Below are positions 47,919 to 56,705 of a stretch of 64,000 bases of DNA, piece after piece; the stretch's first letter is position 1; each line of letters begins with the position of its first letter. The stretch comes from Caballeronia mineralivorans PML1(12) (lineage in GTDB: Bacteria > Pseudomonadota > Gammaproteobacteria > Burkholderiales > Burkholderiaceae), in assembly GCF_001028175.1 (NCBI RefSeq), contig NZ_AEJF01000010.1, forward strand, positions 1 through 64,000, in the 5' to 3' direction. The position numbers and the translations under genes were made by a program. Under the pieces are notes generated by a model. That model was given only the letters and a program-made list of their open reading frames with translations. It was not told the DNA's origin and made no database searches.

Positions 47919-49106
47919 ATGACTATGGCCAATGACACGCTCGACACCGTGCTGATTGTCGAACCGAACTTCACCGGGCATCGCTGGCGTTACGCCGAGT
48001 GGGCCGCTGCAGCTTATGGGGAAGCGGGGTATCGGTGCGTAATAGTGACCGACCCCGCCAACGCGGGTCATGCGCTGGCAAAGCGCATAGCCGGGGAGAA
48101 ACGGCCGGAATTGCAGATCCAGTTTGTGGCGCCGCTCGAGCATGACCGGCGTGGTGCCGCAAAACTCAGTTACGTGCGGTTTTTCCGCGATTTCAAGCAC
48201 GCATTCGATGTCGCCAGCCGCAACCGCAAGGTGGCGCTCGTGGTGGTGCCCTACGTCGATTATTTCTTTTACTCGCTGCCGTTCACGGGTTCGCCGTTTG
48301 GCGCAACACCGTGGGTGGGCATCACCATGCGTGCCAATTTTCATCACGCCAAGGTAGGCGTGAAAGCGCCGCGCGAGCCGCTTGTGAATGCAATCAAGGC
48401 GCAGTTGTTTCAGCGTGCTATTCGTACGCCGGGTTTGAAGACCTTGCTCACGATCGATCCCACGCTGACCGAATGGTGCGCGGGCCATCAGGCAGCCCGT
48501 AGCGCGGCAGTTCAGTATCTCGCGGATCCATTCCCTGACGCGACGGCCACGGAGCCACTGGCGGCCCGTCAGCGCCTTGGGCTTGGCGCCGGCAAGCATG
48601 TGCTTGTCTATGGCGCGATCACCGAGCGCAAGGGCATTCAGGAACTGGTCGCAGCGCTTGCGCAGCGGACTGGTTCTGACCGGCCGACGCTTGTTGTCGC
48701 GGGAGCTCAGGACGATGAGACCCGCGCGTTCTTTTCTTCAGCAGGCAAGTTATCCCCGCCGGCGGTGTTCATAGACCGGTTCATTACCGCCGAGGAGGAG
48801 CTGGATCTGTTTTCCGCCTGCGATGTCGTCTGGCTTGGTTATAAAGGGCACTACGGCATGAGCGGCGTACTGGTGCAGGCGTACCGGTTCGGCAAGCCCG
48901 TGGTTGCCACGGCCGATGGGCTGATCGGATGGTTTTGCCGGACCGGTGAGCTGGGACCCGTGGTCGATGATTTATCGGTTACGTCGATTAATCGCGCTTT
49001 CGATAAAGTGTTCGAGCAACGGCCCGCAGCGCCGGCCGGGGACCATTTGCTGGAACGCAATACCTTGAGCCACTTCAAGCAGACGCTGCGGCAGGCGATT
49101 ATTTGA
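47919..49106 (+). CDS. Glycosyltransferase (GT-B fold)
   Basis: The 395-residue protein begins LDTVLIVEPNFTGHRWRYAEW and has a C-terminal nucleotide-sugar domain with HVLVYGAITERKGIQELVAAL and YKGHYGMSGVLVQAYRFGKPVVATA. It is distant from typical GT4 enzymes, and the exact family is unclear. The first start is uncertain (47919 or 47925); the open frame further upstream is shadow. It diverges from the flippase-GT4 pair, with about 330 bp between. Confidence 0.78.
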   Translation: MTMANDTLDTVLIVEPNFTGHRWRYAEWAAAAYGEAGYRCVIVTDPANAGHALAKRIAGEKRPELQIQFVAPLEHDRRGAAKLSYVRFFRDFKHAFDVASRNRKVALVVVPYVDYFFYSLPFTGSPFGATPWVGITMRANFHHAKVGVKAPREPLVNAIKAQLFQRAIRTPGLKTLLTIDPTLTEWCAGHQAARSAAVQYLADPFPDATATEPLAARQRLGLGAGKHVLVYGAITERKGIQELVAALAQRTGSDRPTLVVAGAQDDETRAFFSSAGKLSPPAVFIDRFITAEEELDLFSACDVVWLGYKGHYGMSGVLVQAYRFGKPVVATADGLIGWFCRTGELGPVVDDLSVTSINRAFDKVFEQRPAAPAGDHLLERNTLSHFKQTLRQAII

Positions 49107-49160
49107 AGGTTCGAGCGCGATCTGGCTTGGCTGGCGCTTTAGCGGTTCTGCAAACCCGCC

Positions 49161-50342
49161 TCAAATTCCTTCAGTCCCATCAGCGGCGGCGCCGCGCCCG
49201 TTCGGTGCTCTGAGAGCGTCCCTCGCTAACCATTCCCGTGCCCAACGTGAACACGGCTCTTCAATGCGCCGTGCGGTAAACCGCGCACCTGCATAAGCCA
49301 CGACGGTCGCCACCACCATCGACACGGCAAAAACCAGGACGCCGTGATACTCGGCAAAATCATCGACGGCATCGATCCTGACCACGGCCCGCACGCCGAG
49401 AATCGCGATGAAGTGCCAGACATAAATGCCGAAGCTATAGCGCCCCAGCATCACCAGCGCGGGCGCCTGCAACGTGCGCGTAGCTATGCGCGTCAACGGC
49501 AGCATCAGCGCGGCAGTCGCCGCCGCCGCGAACGTCGGCGCAACACCGTGAGCCATCCCGCGCCCGGTACCGGCCAGGAATAGCGCGGCAACCATGACCA
49601 GTCCACCCGCCACGAGCCATCGGCACGCACGCAATGGCAACACCCTGTCGCCGATTAAATAATCCTTCGCCAAATGCCACGTCCAGAACCCGACGATAAA
49701 ACACGGCAACTGCATCGGCGGCCAGAAATAGAAATACTCGTTGTTCACTACGCGGCATGCAGGTCCGCCATCGCAAGCGCCAAAATGCCAGCACGACACC
49801 GCGAACAACGCGCTCAGTATCGACACGACAATCAGGCCCCGCGTCGTCCGGCAAATGAACACCAGCGCCGGCGCGATCATGTAGAAAAACATCTCGACGC
49901 CAATGGACCAGCCGCCCGGCACGACACTGTCGATCGCCGACGGAACCCACGCATGGATGAAGATGAGGTTGCAGATGACATCGGAGAAATCGTGCGGCAT
50001 CTGCATGTGGCCATGCACAAGGCGAACCGCGTAATCGACGGCCGTGTAACCGATGATCGCCAGGTAATAAAGCGGCGCGATCCGCGCAAAACGCTTCACA
50101 TAAAAATTGCGCAAGACCTCGCGCGTACCGCTTAACCGCTGTACATCATGCTCAAGCGAAGCGGAAATCGTAATCGCGCTGATCACGAAGAAACACTGCA
50201 CGCCGTACTGACCAAGATTGGCAAGCGTATCGAGCCACACCGGACTTGTCACCATCCACGGCGCAAGGTGAACCGCAATCACACCGATCACGGCAAGCGT
50301 GCGGCCCACATCGAGCGCGGCGATGCGCGCAGCCGCCGTCAT
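49161..50342 (-). CDS. Acyltransferase family 3 protein (OafA/YrhL-like)
   Basis: The 393-residue membrane protein has about 10 helices and the family opening IAALDVGRTLAVIGVIAVHLAPWM, with the conserved His. Near the middle is WSIGVEMFFYMIAPALVFI. Members acetylate sugars of O-antigen, exopolysaccharide or peptidoglycan from the cytoplasmic face. ATG 50342 is chosen over 50432 since it begins the conserved domain. Confidence 0.87.
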   Translation of the reverse strand: MTAAARIAALDVGRTLAVIGVIAVHLAPWMVTSPVWLDTLANLGQYGVQCFFVISAITISASLEHDVQRLSGTREVLRNFYVKRFARIAPLYYLAIIGYTAVDYAVRLVHGHMQMPHDFSDVICNLIFIHAWVPSAIDSVVPGGWSIGVEMFFYMIAPALVFICRTTRGLIVVSILSALFAVSCWHFGACDGGPACRVVNNEYFYFWPPMQLPCFIVGFWTWHLAKDYLIGDRVLPLRACRWLVAGGLVMVAALFLAGTGRGMAHGVAPTFAAAATAALMLPLTRIATRTLQAPALVMLGRYSFGIYVWHFIAILGVRAVVRIDAVDDFAEYHGVLVFAVSMVVATVVAYAGARFTARRIEEPCSRWAREWLARDALRAPNGRGAAADGTEGI

Positions 50343-50520
50343 CGGCAAACCTTCGGGTCGTCGATCAGTGACCGGTAATCGTGTTTGACGCGACAGTAAT
50401 GAAGTGCTTCCATGGTCGTTCCCAGACAACAAGTTGGCACGGCTTGGGCAAGCGCCCGAACAATTCGGTCAATCAAGGGGAGAAACCGCGCTTAGGCAAA
50501 CGCGGTTTCAACAGACGCGC

Positions 50521-51666
50521 TCAGGAGACGTGCGTGCTCACCACAGGCACTTCCATTTCGCCTTTGCGCTTGGCTGGGAACAATGCGTCACGAATCTTGA
50601 GGAACGGGAATTCGATTGCACGCGTGGTCACGTAGCCGATCACGATCGCGATGCAAAGCTGCGCGCTCAGCACGAGCGCCCAGGCAGCAAGCGACGGAAC
50701 GTGCATGGCAGCCATCTTGCGGATCATGATGTCGGCGGGCGCGAGCGCCAGCGAATGCCACAGATAGATGCCGTACGAATACACCCCGATCCACGCTACC
50801 GCACGATACGCGATCGAATCGCGGATAGCCCCCGAGTATTCGACCGCGAGCACGATCGCGGCCGTAAAGCCGATAGCCTGGATCGTGTAGCCAATACTTT
50901 CATCCAGCGCGATGTGCGGCGTAGCCAGCACAAGCCACGCAATCAGGCCGGCCACCATGCTTAGCAGCAGCCATTTCTGACTGGCGAATTTCTTGTAGAC
51001 CTCAGGTTTCATCCAGTAGAACGCGGCGAGGATCACGCCGAACAGCAGGCTGTCGATGCGATACTGTGTCTGGAAGAACGCGGCATCCAGATCGCCGTTC
51101 GACACCACTGCGCAACGCGCGAGCAGCACGATGCCGCACAGCCCGAGCAAGGTCGCGATGATCGCATTCGCCCCCACCTTGAAGCGCACGAAAAGCAGCA
51201 GCAGTGCGGGCAGGAACAGATAGAAATGTTCCTCAACCGCCAGGCTCCAGGTCTGATTGATCGACGAGCCCAGGTAGTTCTGCAAGTGCGTCAGGTTCTG
51301 GAACAGGAAGGTGTCGGTGGGATGGCGGCCGGCGAACACATGGAACAGGATCAGCACGTAATACGCGGGCCAGATCTTGAAGATGCGTCGAATGATGAAG
51401 CGCCGTGCATCGATACGTCCTGCTTCCGAATATTGCTTCAGCAGCAGCCCGCCCACGAGAAAACCGCTCAGCGTAAAGAACAGGTTGACGCCCTCGCGGC
51501 CAAAGCTTTTCAAGGGATATTCGATCCAGCTGACAAACGAATAACCTGTCTTGACCGAGTGAAAGTGAAAACCCATTACGGCGATGATCGCAATGCCCCG
51601 CACGAAGTCGAGCTCGATCGTCCGGTTCGATGTTTGTTGTGTTCGTGGTGTGCCGAACAAGCCCAT
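50521..51666 (-). CDS. Acyltransferase family 3 protein (OafA/YrhL-like)
   Basis: This second acyltransferase-3 protein (381 residues, about 10 helices) opens IELDFVRGIAIIAVMGFHFHS, where RG and H are the conserved positions, and has NLFFTLSGFLVGGLLLKQYSEAGRIDARRFIIRRIFKIWPAYY and QTWSLAVEEHFYLFLP. It lies 179 bp upstream of the other acyltransferase gene on the same strand, so the two probably decorate the same polysaccharide. GGGGGAAATACC precedes the ATG. Confidence 0.9.
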   Translation of the reverse strand: MGLFGTPRTQQTSNRTIELDFVRGIAIIAVMGFHFHSVKTGYSFVSWIEYPLKSFGREGVNLFFTLSGFLVGGLLLKQYSEAGRIDARRFIIRRIFKIWPAYYVLILFHVFAGRHPTDTFLFQNLTHLQNYLGSSINQTWSLAVEEHFYLFLPALLLLFVRFKVGANAIIATLLGLCGIVLLARCAVVSNGDLDAAFFQTQYRIDSLLFGVILAAFYWMKPEVYKKFASQKWLLLSMVAGLIAWLVLATPHIALDESIGYTIQAIGFTAAIVLAVEYSGAIRDSIAYRAVAWIGVYSYGIYLWHSLALAPADIMIRKMAAMHVPSLAAWALVLSAQLCIAIVIGYVTTRAIEFPFLKIRDALFPAKRKGEMEVPVVSTHVS

Positions 51667-52401
51667 GGTATTTCCCCCTTTGCGGTGGCGCGTGCGCCTC
51701 GCGTCTCCGACCTGTCTTCGGTATTTTTTCCTGACTCTCCAGGCGAAATCCGCCGCCGGTTCAATCTTGACTGGCAGTCCCTGAATCTTCGTCTGAGCAC
51801 TCCGGTTTCATCCGCCAACATCACGCCGTTCACGGACAGGCACTGCGGGCTGTCGCACGCAAGCGACGCCTCGGGTGCTTGCCGCGCGTTGCGCTGCGGC
51901 AATCACCCGACCCTCGAAATCCCTGGCAGAAAGGGGTTTTGCCGGGCGTCGAGTGCGGCGCCGCGCACGCGGCGGCCCGTCGATTCAAGACGAAGACTAG
52001 TGCTTAACCGCCTCCTCCGATGCAGCCGATTCGGCCACTGCTATATTCCGAGCAACCAGTCAGCAGCCTCGGGGAAAGCGCTGACCATCGAACACAGGCA
52101 GCGCGTTTTTGGTCTGCGCTGTGCCGCGGGAAGCGTTGGTCAGTTGCCGGTTGCCGGAATGATTTATGCGGCGCTGTGATGCCATCTGGATCCTTCGCTT
52201 GACTCACGTCGGACGTCAAGCCGCCGACAGGTATCGAAGGCGCTATGCGATCCATGCAACGGAAGGAATGCCTCCGGCAAGGCATGCTCAGGAAAACGAT
52301 TGAGCAAACGATGCCTGGATCCTTATCAGGTCCCATGCGGCGCCGAACTTCGAAATGTCCGCAGCCAAGACTCAAACCTGAGAGTTGAAGAGAGACAAGC
52401 C
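51667..52401. other. Divergent intergenic region before the polymerase-like gene
   Basis: 735 bp without a supported gene; expected to contain the promoters of the acyltransferase pair and of the polymerase gene. Open frames seen here overlap or run antisense to neighbours and show no domain. Confidence 0.4.
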
Positions 52402-53865
52402 ATGCGCAACAAATACACGACCTTATGGATCTGGCTGCTTCTATGCCCTCTCGCGCTGGATTACAAGGCGGGCCTGGACGACGGCAGCCACGTAATGCAG
52501 GTCGTCATGACACTGCCGGTGCTCGGCGCCGGAGCGATCCTCTGGCTCATCGCGCCGAGCTTCACGCGCCGCTCCCGGTTTCGTTCGATCATCACCGCCG
52601 CGGTCATCGCGACGGTGGTCGGCAGCGTCGTGGCGCAGCTCATGCAAGGCAATGACTTCGGCAACTACCTGCGCACGCTGCTGCCCTTCGGGCTGTTCCT
52701 GCTCGGCTACCTGGCCGCGTGCCGGCCGTGGCAAGCCGATCGGCTCGAGCAGTTCGAAAAGGCGTTGTTCTGGTCGATGGTCATCTCGCTCGTCTTCAGT
52801 TTCGTCTACGGCATGACGACCAGCGGCGGGCCGCTCGAAGACGTGCGTTACCGGATCGTATCGGTGACCTTCCTTGGCTTGCAGGGCGTCATCCTGCATC
52901 AGTTCGTGGTGGCCAAACGCATCACCAAGGTTACGCTCGCGATCTTCCTCGGCACTATCCTGATCGAGCTGCTGAGCGTGACGCGCAGCTTGCTGGTGGG
53001 TTCGGTCGTGCTGTTCATCTTCGCTACGTGGTTGTCGGCGCCGTCGGCGCGGCATCTGGTCAAGGCAGGCATGCGCGCGGTGTTCACCGGCTTGCTGATC
53101 GTCGCGATGGTGGCCGGCGCGGCCTCGTTTTTCCCCGATGTTGCCGGGCACTGGACGCAGCGAATCTACGCGTCGAAGGAAACGACTTCGGGCATGGACC
53201 CGACCACCATCACGCGCCTTGCCGAGATGAAGGATCAATACGATCAGGTCACGTCCACGCCGTCCGCGTTGCTCGCCGGCAAGGGCTATGGCGCGATATA
53301 TCACTATTCGCCCGACTATCTGCCCGACCTTGCCGGACAAATCTCCAAGAAGGACTTCTACGCAATCCGGGAATTCGCCGCCGGCCACAACTTCTGGGTG
53401 TACCAGTTCTTTGCGGGCGGTTTGTTATTCGGTCTCTGGATGCCGCTTGCAGTACTGCTTGCCCTAGGTCTTGGCGGAGTCGCGTATCGCGTATGGCGGC
53501 GGCGCGTGCCCGACCTGCTGTACCTGCCCGTGATGGGGCGTTCGCTGCTGTTGCTCGCGGGCTTGCCGGCGACGTCGATCGGCGGCAATCCGCTCGGTCC
53601 GCGTTACTCCGGTCTCGTGTTCGGTGTCGCGCTCGGCCTGCTGGTCGCGACTTATACGCGCCTCTCATACGCCATGCAGGTACGCGAAGCACAGCGTGTC
53701 GCGCAACAAGGCATGCCGAAGAAACGCCGGCCGGGAACGCCCCCGCCGTCACCGTCACCGGCCGGGGCACCTGTCGCCATGCCGATGCCCGTGTCCACAC
53801 GCGCGCCGACGCTGAACGAAGGCCGCAACACCACGGACACGCTGTCGCGCTTTACGTCGGCATAG
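52402..53865 (+). CDS. O-antigen polymerase/ligase-like membrane protein (Wzy/WaaL type)
   Basis: From ATG 52402, preceded by AGAGACAAGCC, the 487-residue protein has about 10-11 hydrophobic segments with a large periplasmic loop around residues 230-330 (HWTQRIYASKETTSGMDPTTITRLAEMKDQYDQV). This topology fits Wzy polymerases and WaaL-like ligases, which cannot be told apart by sequence. The C-terminus has an unusual cytoplasmic tail of about 50 residues rich in Pro (RRPGTPPPSPSPAGAP). Confidence 0.8.
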   Translation: MRNKYTTLWIWLLLCPLALDYKAGLDDGSHVMQVVMTLPVLGAGAILWLIAPSFTRRSRFRSIITAAVIATVVGSVVAQLMQGNDFGNYLRTLLPFGLFLLGYLAACRPWQADRLEQFEKALFWSMVISLVFSFVYGMTTSGGPLEDVRYRIVSVTFLGLQGVILHQFVVAKRITKVTLAIFLGTILIELLSVTRSLLVGSVVLFIFATWLSAPSARHLVKAGMRAVFTGLLIVAMVAGAASFFPDVAGHWTQRIYASKETTSGMDPTTITRLAEMKDQYDQVTSTPSALLAGKGYGAIYHYSPDYLPDLAGQISKKDFYAIREFAAGHNFWVYQFFAGGLLFGLWMPLAVLLALGLGGVAYRVWRRRVPDLLYLPVMGRSLLLLAGLPATSIGGNPLGPRYSGLVFGVALGLLVATYTRLSYAMQVREAQRVAQQGMPKKRRPGTPPPSPSPAGAPVAMPMPVSTRAPTLNEGRNTTDTLSRFTSA

Positions 53866-53945
53866 GGATAAAGCCGGCCTTGGCCGGCTGGCGATCTATA
53901 CCGATGCACATCGATCCACCGGTCAATCATCAAGCGGCGCCTGCA

Positions 53946-55139
53946 ATGAAGATCCTGCATCTGTTATCGACTATCGACCCGCGCGCGGGCGGTCCGACTG
54001 AAGGCGTCCGACAAAGCGGCGTCGACATGACGTCGATGGGTCACGAAGTGGAAGTCGTCACGCTCGACGACCCGGCCGCGCCCTGGCTCGCCGCGTTCCC
54101 GCTGACCGTGCATGCGCTCGGGCCGTCGCGTGGCAACTATGGCCTGACGCCGCACCTTGTGCCCTGGCTTAAAAGCCACGCTACGCGGTTCGACGCAGTG
54201 ATCGTCAACGGCCTGTGGCAGTACCACAGCTACGGCGCGTGGAAGGCGCTGCGCGAGCTGGACGTGCCTTACTACGTGTTCCCGCACGGCATGCTCGATC
54301 CGTGGTTCAGGCGCACCTATCCGCTCAAGCATCTGAAAAAATCGCTGTACTGGCCGTGGGCGGAATATCGCGTGTTGCGCGATGCTCGGCGCGTGCTGTT
54401 CACCGCCGAGGAAGAGCGTGTGCTCGCGCGGCAATCGTTCCGGCTTTATAGGGCGAATGAGGAAGTGGTGGCCTTCGGCACCAATCCGCCGCCGGCGTTT
54501 TCTGCGCCGGTACGCGATGCTTTTCTCGCGGCTTATCCTGGGCTCGATGGCAAACGCCTGCTCCTGTTCCTTGGCCGCATCCATGAGAAAAAGGGCTGCG
54601 ATCTGCTGGTCAAGGCGTTCGCCGAGATCCGCGATATCGATCCGTCGGCACACCTCGTGATGGCGGGTCCGGACAGCGGCGAATGGACTCCCACGCTGCA
54701 AAGGCTTGCCGGTGAACTGGGTATCGCCGATCGCATCACGTGGACCGGCATGCTGCTCGGCGATATGAAGTGGGGTGCCTTCCAGGCAAGCGATGCGTTC
54801 ATCCTGCCGTCGCATCAGGAGAACTTCGGCATTGCGGTAGCTGAAGCGCTGGGCTGCGGCCTGCCTGCGCTGATCTCGGACAAAGTGAACATCTGGCGCG
54901 AAGTGGAAGCGGACGGTGCGGGGTTCGTCGCATCGGATACGGTGGCCGGGACGGTGGCGAGCCTCAGGCACTGGCTTGAACTGGAACCCTCGCTGGCTGC
55001 GGCGATGCGCACGCAGGCCAGGCAGACTTTTCATCGACGCTTCACGGTTGAGGCCATGTCGAAGGATTTGCTGCGGGTGTTGCAAGCGGGGGCGAGAGAA
55101 GGCGGCGGAACGGTTGAGAAGCGCCCATTAACCGCGTAA
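53946..55139 (+). CDS. Glycosyltransferase (GT4 family)
   Basis: The 397-residue enzyme opens KILHLLSTIDPRAGGPTEGVRQ, contains NGLWQYHSYGAWKALRELDVPYYVFPHGMLDPWFRRTYPLKHLKK, and ends with ILPSHQENFGIAVAEALGCGLPALISDKV, the EX7E motif. It fits LPS/exopolysaccharide GT4 transferases and lies 80 bp after the polymerase-like gene on the same strand. An ATG 14 codons upstream (53904) is less likely. Confidence 0.88.
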   Translation: MKILHLLSTIDPRAGGPTEGVRQSGVDMTSMGHEVEVVTLDDPAAPWLAAFPLTVHALGPSRGNYGLTPHLVPWLKSHATRFDAVIVNGLWQYHSYGAWKALRELDVPYYVFPHGMLDPWFRRTYPLKHLKKSLYWPWAEYRVLRDARRVLFTAEEERVLARQSFRLYRANEEVVAFGTNPPPAFSAPVRDAFLAAYPGLDGKRLLLFLGRIHEKKGCDLLVKAFAEIRDIDPSAHLVMAGPDSGEWTPTLQRLAGELGIADRITWTGMLLGDMKWGAFQASDAFILPSHQENFGIAVAEALGCGLPALISDKVNIWREVEADGAGFVASDTVAGTVASLRHWLELEPSLAAAMRTQARQTFHRRFTVEAMSKDLLRVLQAGAREGGGTVEKRPLTA

Positions 55140-55560
55140 GGGGGTCGCTCGCAGAAGCGCCGTATCTCGCCGCGGGTCGGCCAGCCGGACAGGATGAGCT
55201 CGCTTGACGTCTGCGTGCTTGTACTCGAGCAGATAGCGCGCGACTTCGTCGGAGTTGGCCATCATCGCTTCGAGTTCGGCCAGCGCCTCGTCGCGGATGT
55301 CGCGGGCCAGCACGTGCATGCGCACACCGACGCTGCGCCCCGCGCGTGACATCGACTGACTCGCCTGCGTGATGCCTGCAGGAGCATCGCCGTAGCGCTG
55401 CCAGCAATCGCTCCATTCGATGGCGCATCGATAGACAAGTTCTCGTCACTTGTCTCAATCGGAAAATACCGCGCGACCGCCACGACGTACTCACCACCGT
55501 CGGGCAATTGCAACGGGATCCATCCAATTTCGGTTGCCAACGAAGTGCGTCACGACGCCG
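55128..55560 (-). pseudogene. Decayed gene remnant (frame-shifted) of unknown function
   Basis: On the minus strand, coding-like sequence runs in one frame (ATEIGWIPLQLPDGGEYVVAVARYFPIE) and then in another (RELVYRCAIEWSDCWQRYGD...MSRAGRSVGVRMHVLARDI...LLEYKHADVKR) to a stop at 55128, which implies at least one frameshift near 55440. I do not recognise the family. Its end overlaps the last bases of the upstream glycosyltransferase gene. Confidence 0.4.
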
Positions 55561-55809
55561 AATAATCGTAACTGGCCGAACCCGGACCGATGTCGAACTT
55601 CCGTAGACGACCCATTAGGGGCCTCTTGATCGCACGCGACCCGAATGGCAGCTACCGAGGGTGGAAAAGTCATTCATTCTTCATGGCCGCCAAGTCGCAC
55701 TCGGCCTAACGCGTCGTTTACATTCGCACGGCTCTGCCACGGCGGCATTACCGTAGCGATTCAATCTGAAAATCCGGTCGGGTGGACTACATCGAAAGTC
55801 TTCCAAGCG
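55561..55809. other. Intergenic region with no supported gene
   Basis: About 250 bp between the remnant and the secreted protein gene; only short frames with no domain. Confidence 0.35.
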
Positions 55810-56661
55810 TTACTTCGAAGGCAGTTGAGGGGGCTGGCTTGACGAGGCAGGCGCGCTCACAGCCCAATCGAGCGCGGCATCGAACAGCGTGGTTCCGTCA
55901 GCGCTCAGTTTTTCGAACGTCCGATTGCCGAGAAACACCGCAACTCGACGAGCAGGTGCGATGAAGTCGTAGTCCATCGTAGCGCCCTTCTCATAAGCGA
56001 ACAGTACCGCCTCGTTCGGCTCACCGGGTACAGTCGCAATCACGGTCGCGCCGGGGGCGGCCTTACCCCAGCCCATTTCACCGTCACGAGGATACACCCA
56101 CCTTTTGCCTGCGGGAACGCCGCCAGCGAGCGGACTCGGCGCGTTGACGACGTTGATGTAGTGCTCCTTCTCTAGCGTGCCGAAGTCCTCGCCCTTTTTT
56201 TGCCCCGTGAATCGCAATGAGTCGAAAAGGTCGGACTCCCAGGTCAGCAACGGCAGCGGGACATCCCGAAAGGAAGTGCCAACCATGTCTCGCGCGCTGA
56301 CAACCGACGAGATGATCACCAAGTCCTGACCTGCCGCCGCGCTTACCGGGCTGGTCTGGTCGACCATCGTGACGACCATTCCGCGTTCCTCGAGATGGGC
56401 GCGGACTTTGTCGTCTTCCTCCCGATCACGGTGTTTAAGGCGCGTCACATACAGCACCTTCTTGTGATCCGTGACTGGTCGGCTTACCGAGTCGACTGGC
56501 ACTTTCTGCGCCAGGGCGCACCCGGTTAATTGAACGAAGACCACTGCGGTCATCGCAACTGTACTGATCGCCTTGCGACGCCCGGGCACGAACAACTCGC
56601 CGCGCCGCGTGGCTTCCGAATAAGCAACTTGGGCGCGTCTAAAAATCGACAAGATAGACAT
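55810..56661 (-). CDS. Secreted/lipoprotein-like protein of unknown function
   Basis: From ATG 56661, behind AGGGAAGTGAATCTG, the 283-residue protein has a hydrophobic export segment (AISTVAMTAVVFVQLTGCALA) with a possible lipobox LTGC. The mature part (KVLYVTRLKHRD...VRAHLEERGMVVTMVDQ...DLVIISSVVSARDMVGTSFRDVPLPLLTWESDLFDSLRFTG...) matches the repeat-like domain seen in secreted bacterial proteins that look like a GATase/ThuA flavodoxin-type fold. It has no assigned activity. It starts 44 bp after the siderophore receptor and is probably co-transcribed with it. Confidence 0.7.
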   Translation of the reverse strand: MSILSIFRRAQVAYSEATRRGELFVPGRRKAISTVAMTAVVFVQLTGCALAQKVPVDSVSRPVTDHKKVLYVTRLKHRDREEDDKVRAHLEERGMVVTMVDQTSPVSAAAGQDLVIISSVVSARDMVGTSFRDVPLPLLTWESDLFDSLRFTGQKKGEDFGTLEKEHYINVVNAPSPLAGGVPAGKRWVYPRDGEMGWGKAAPGATVIATVPGEPNEAVLFAYEKGATMDYDFIAPARRVAVFLGNRTFEKLSADGTTLFDAALDWAVSAPASSSQPPQLPSK

Positions 56662-56705
56662 CAGATTCACTTCCCTGTTCAGGTTCGGCGTTGAGCCGAT
56701 ACAAA

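Noticed and set aside
52719-53945. N-terminal extension of the GT4 gene at 53946 to 806 residues
   Set aside because: It is a shadow frame of the polymerase-like gene; the conserved domain starts at ATG 53946.
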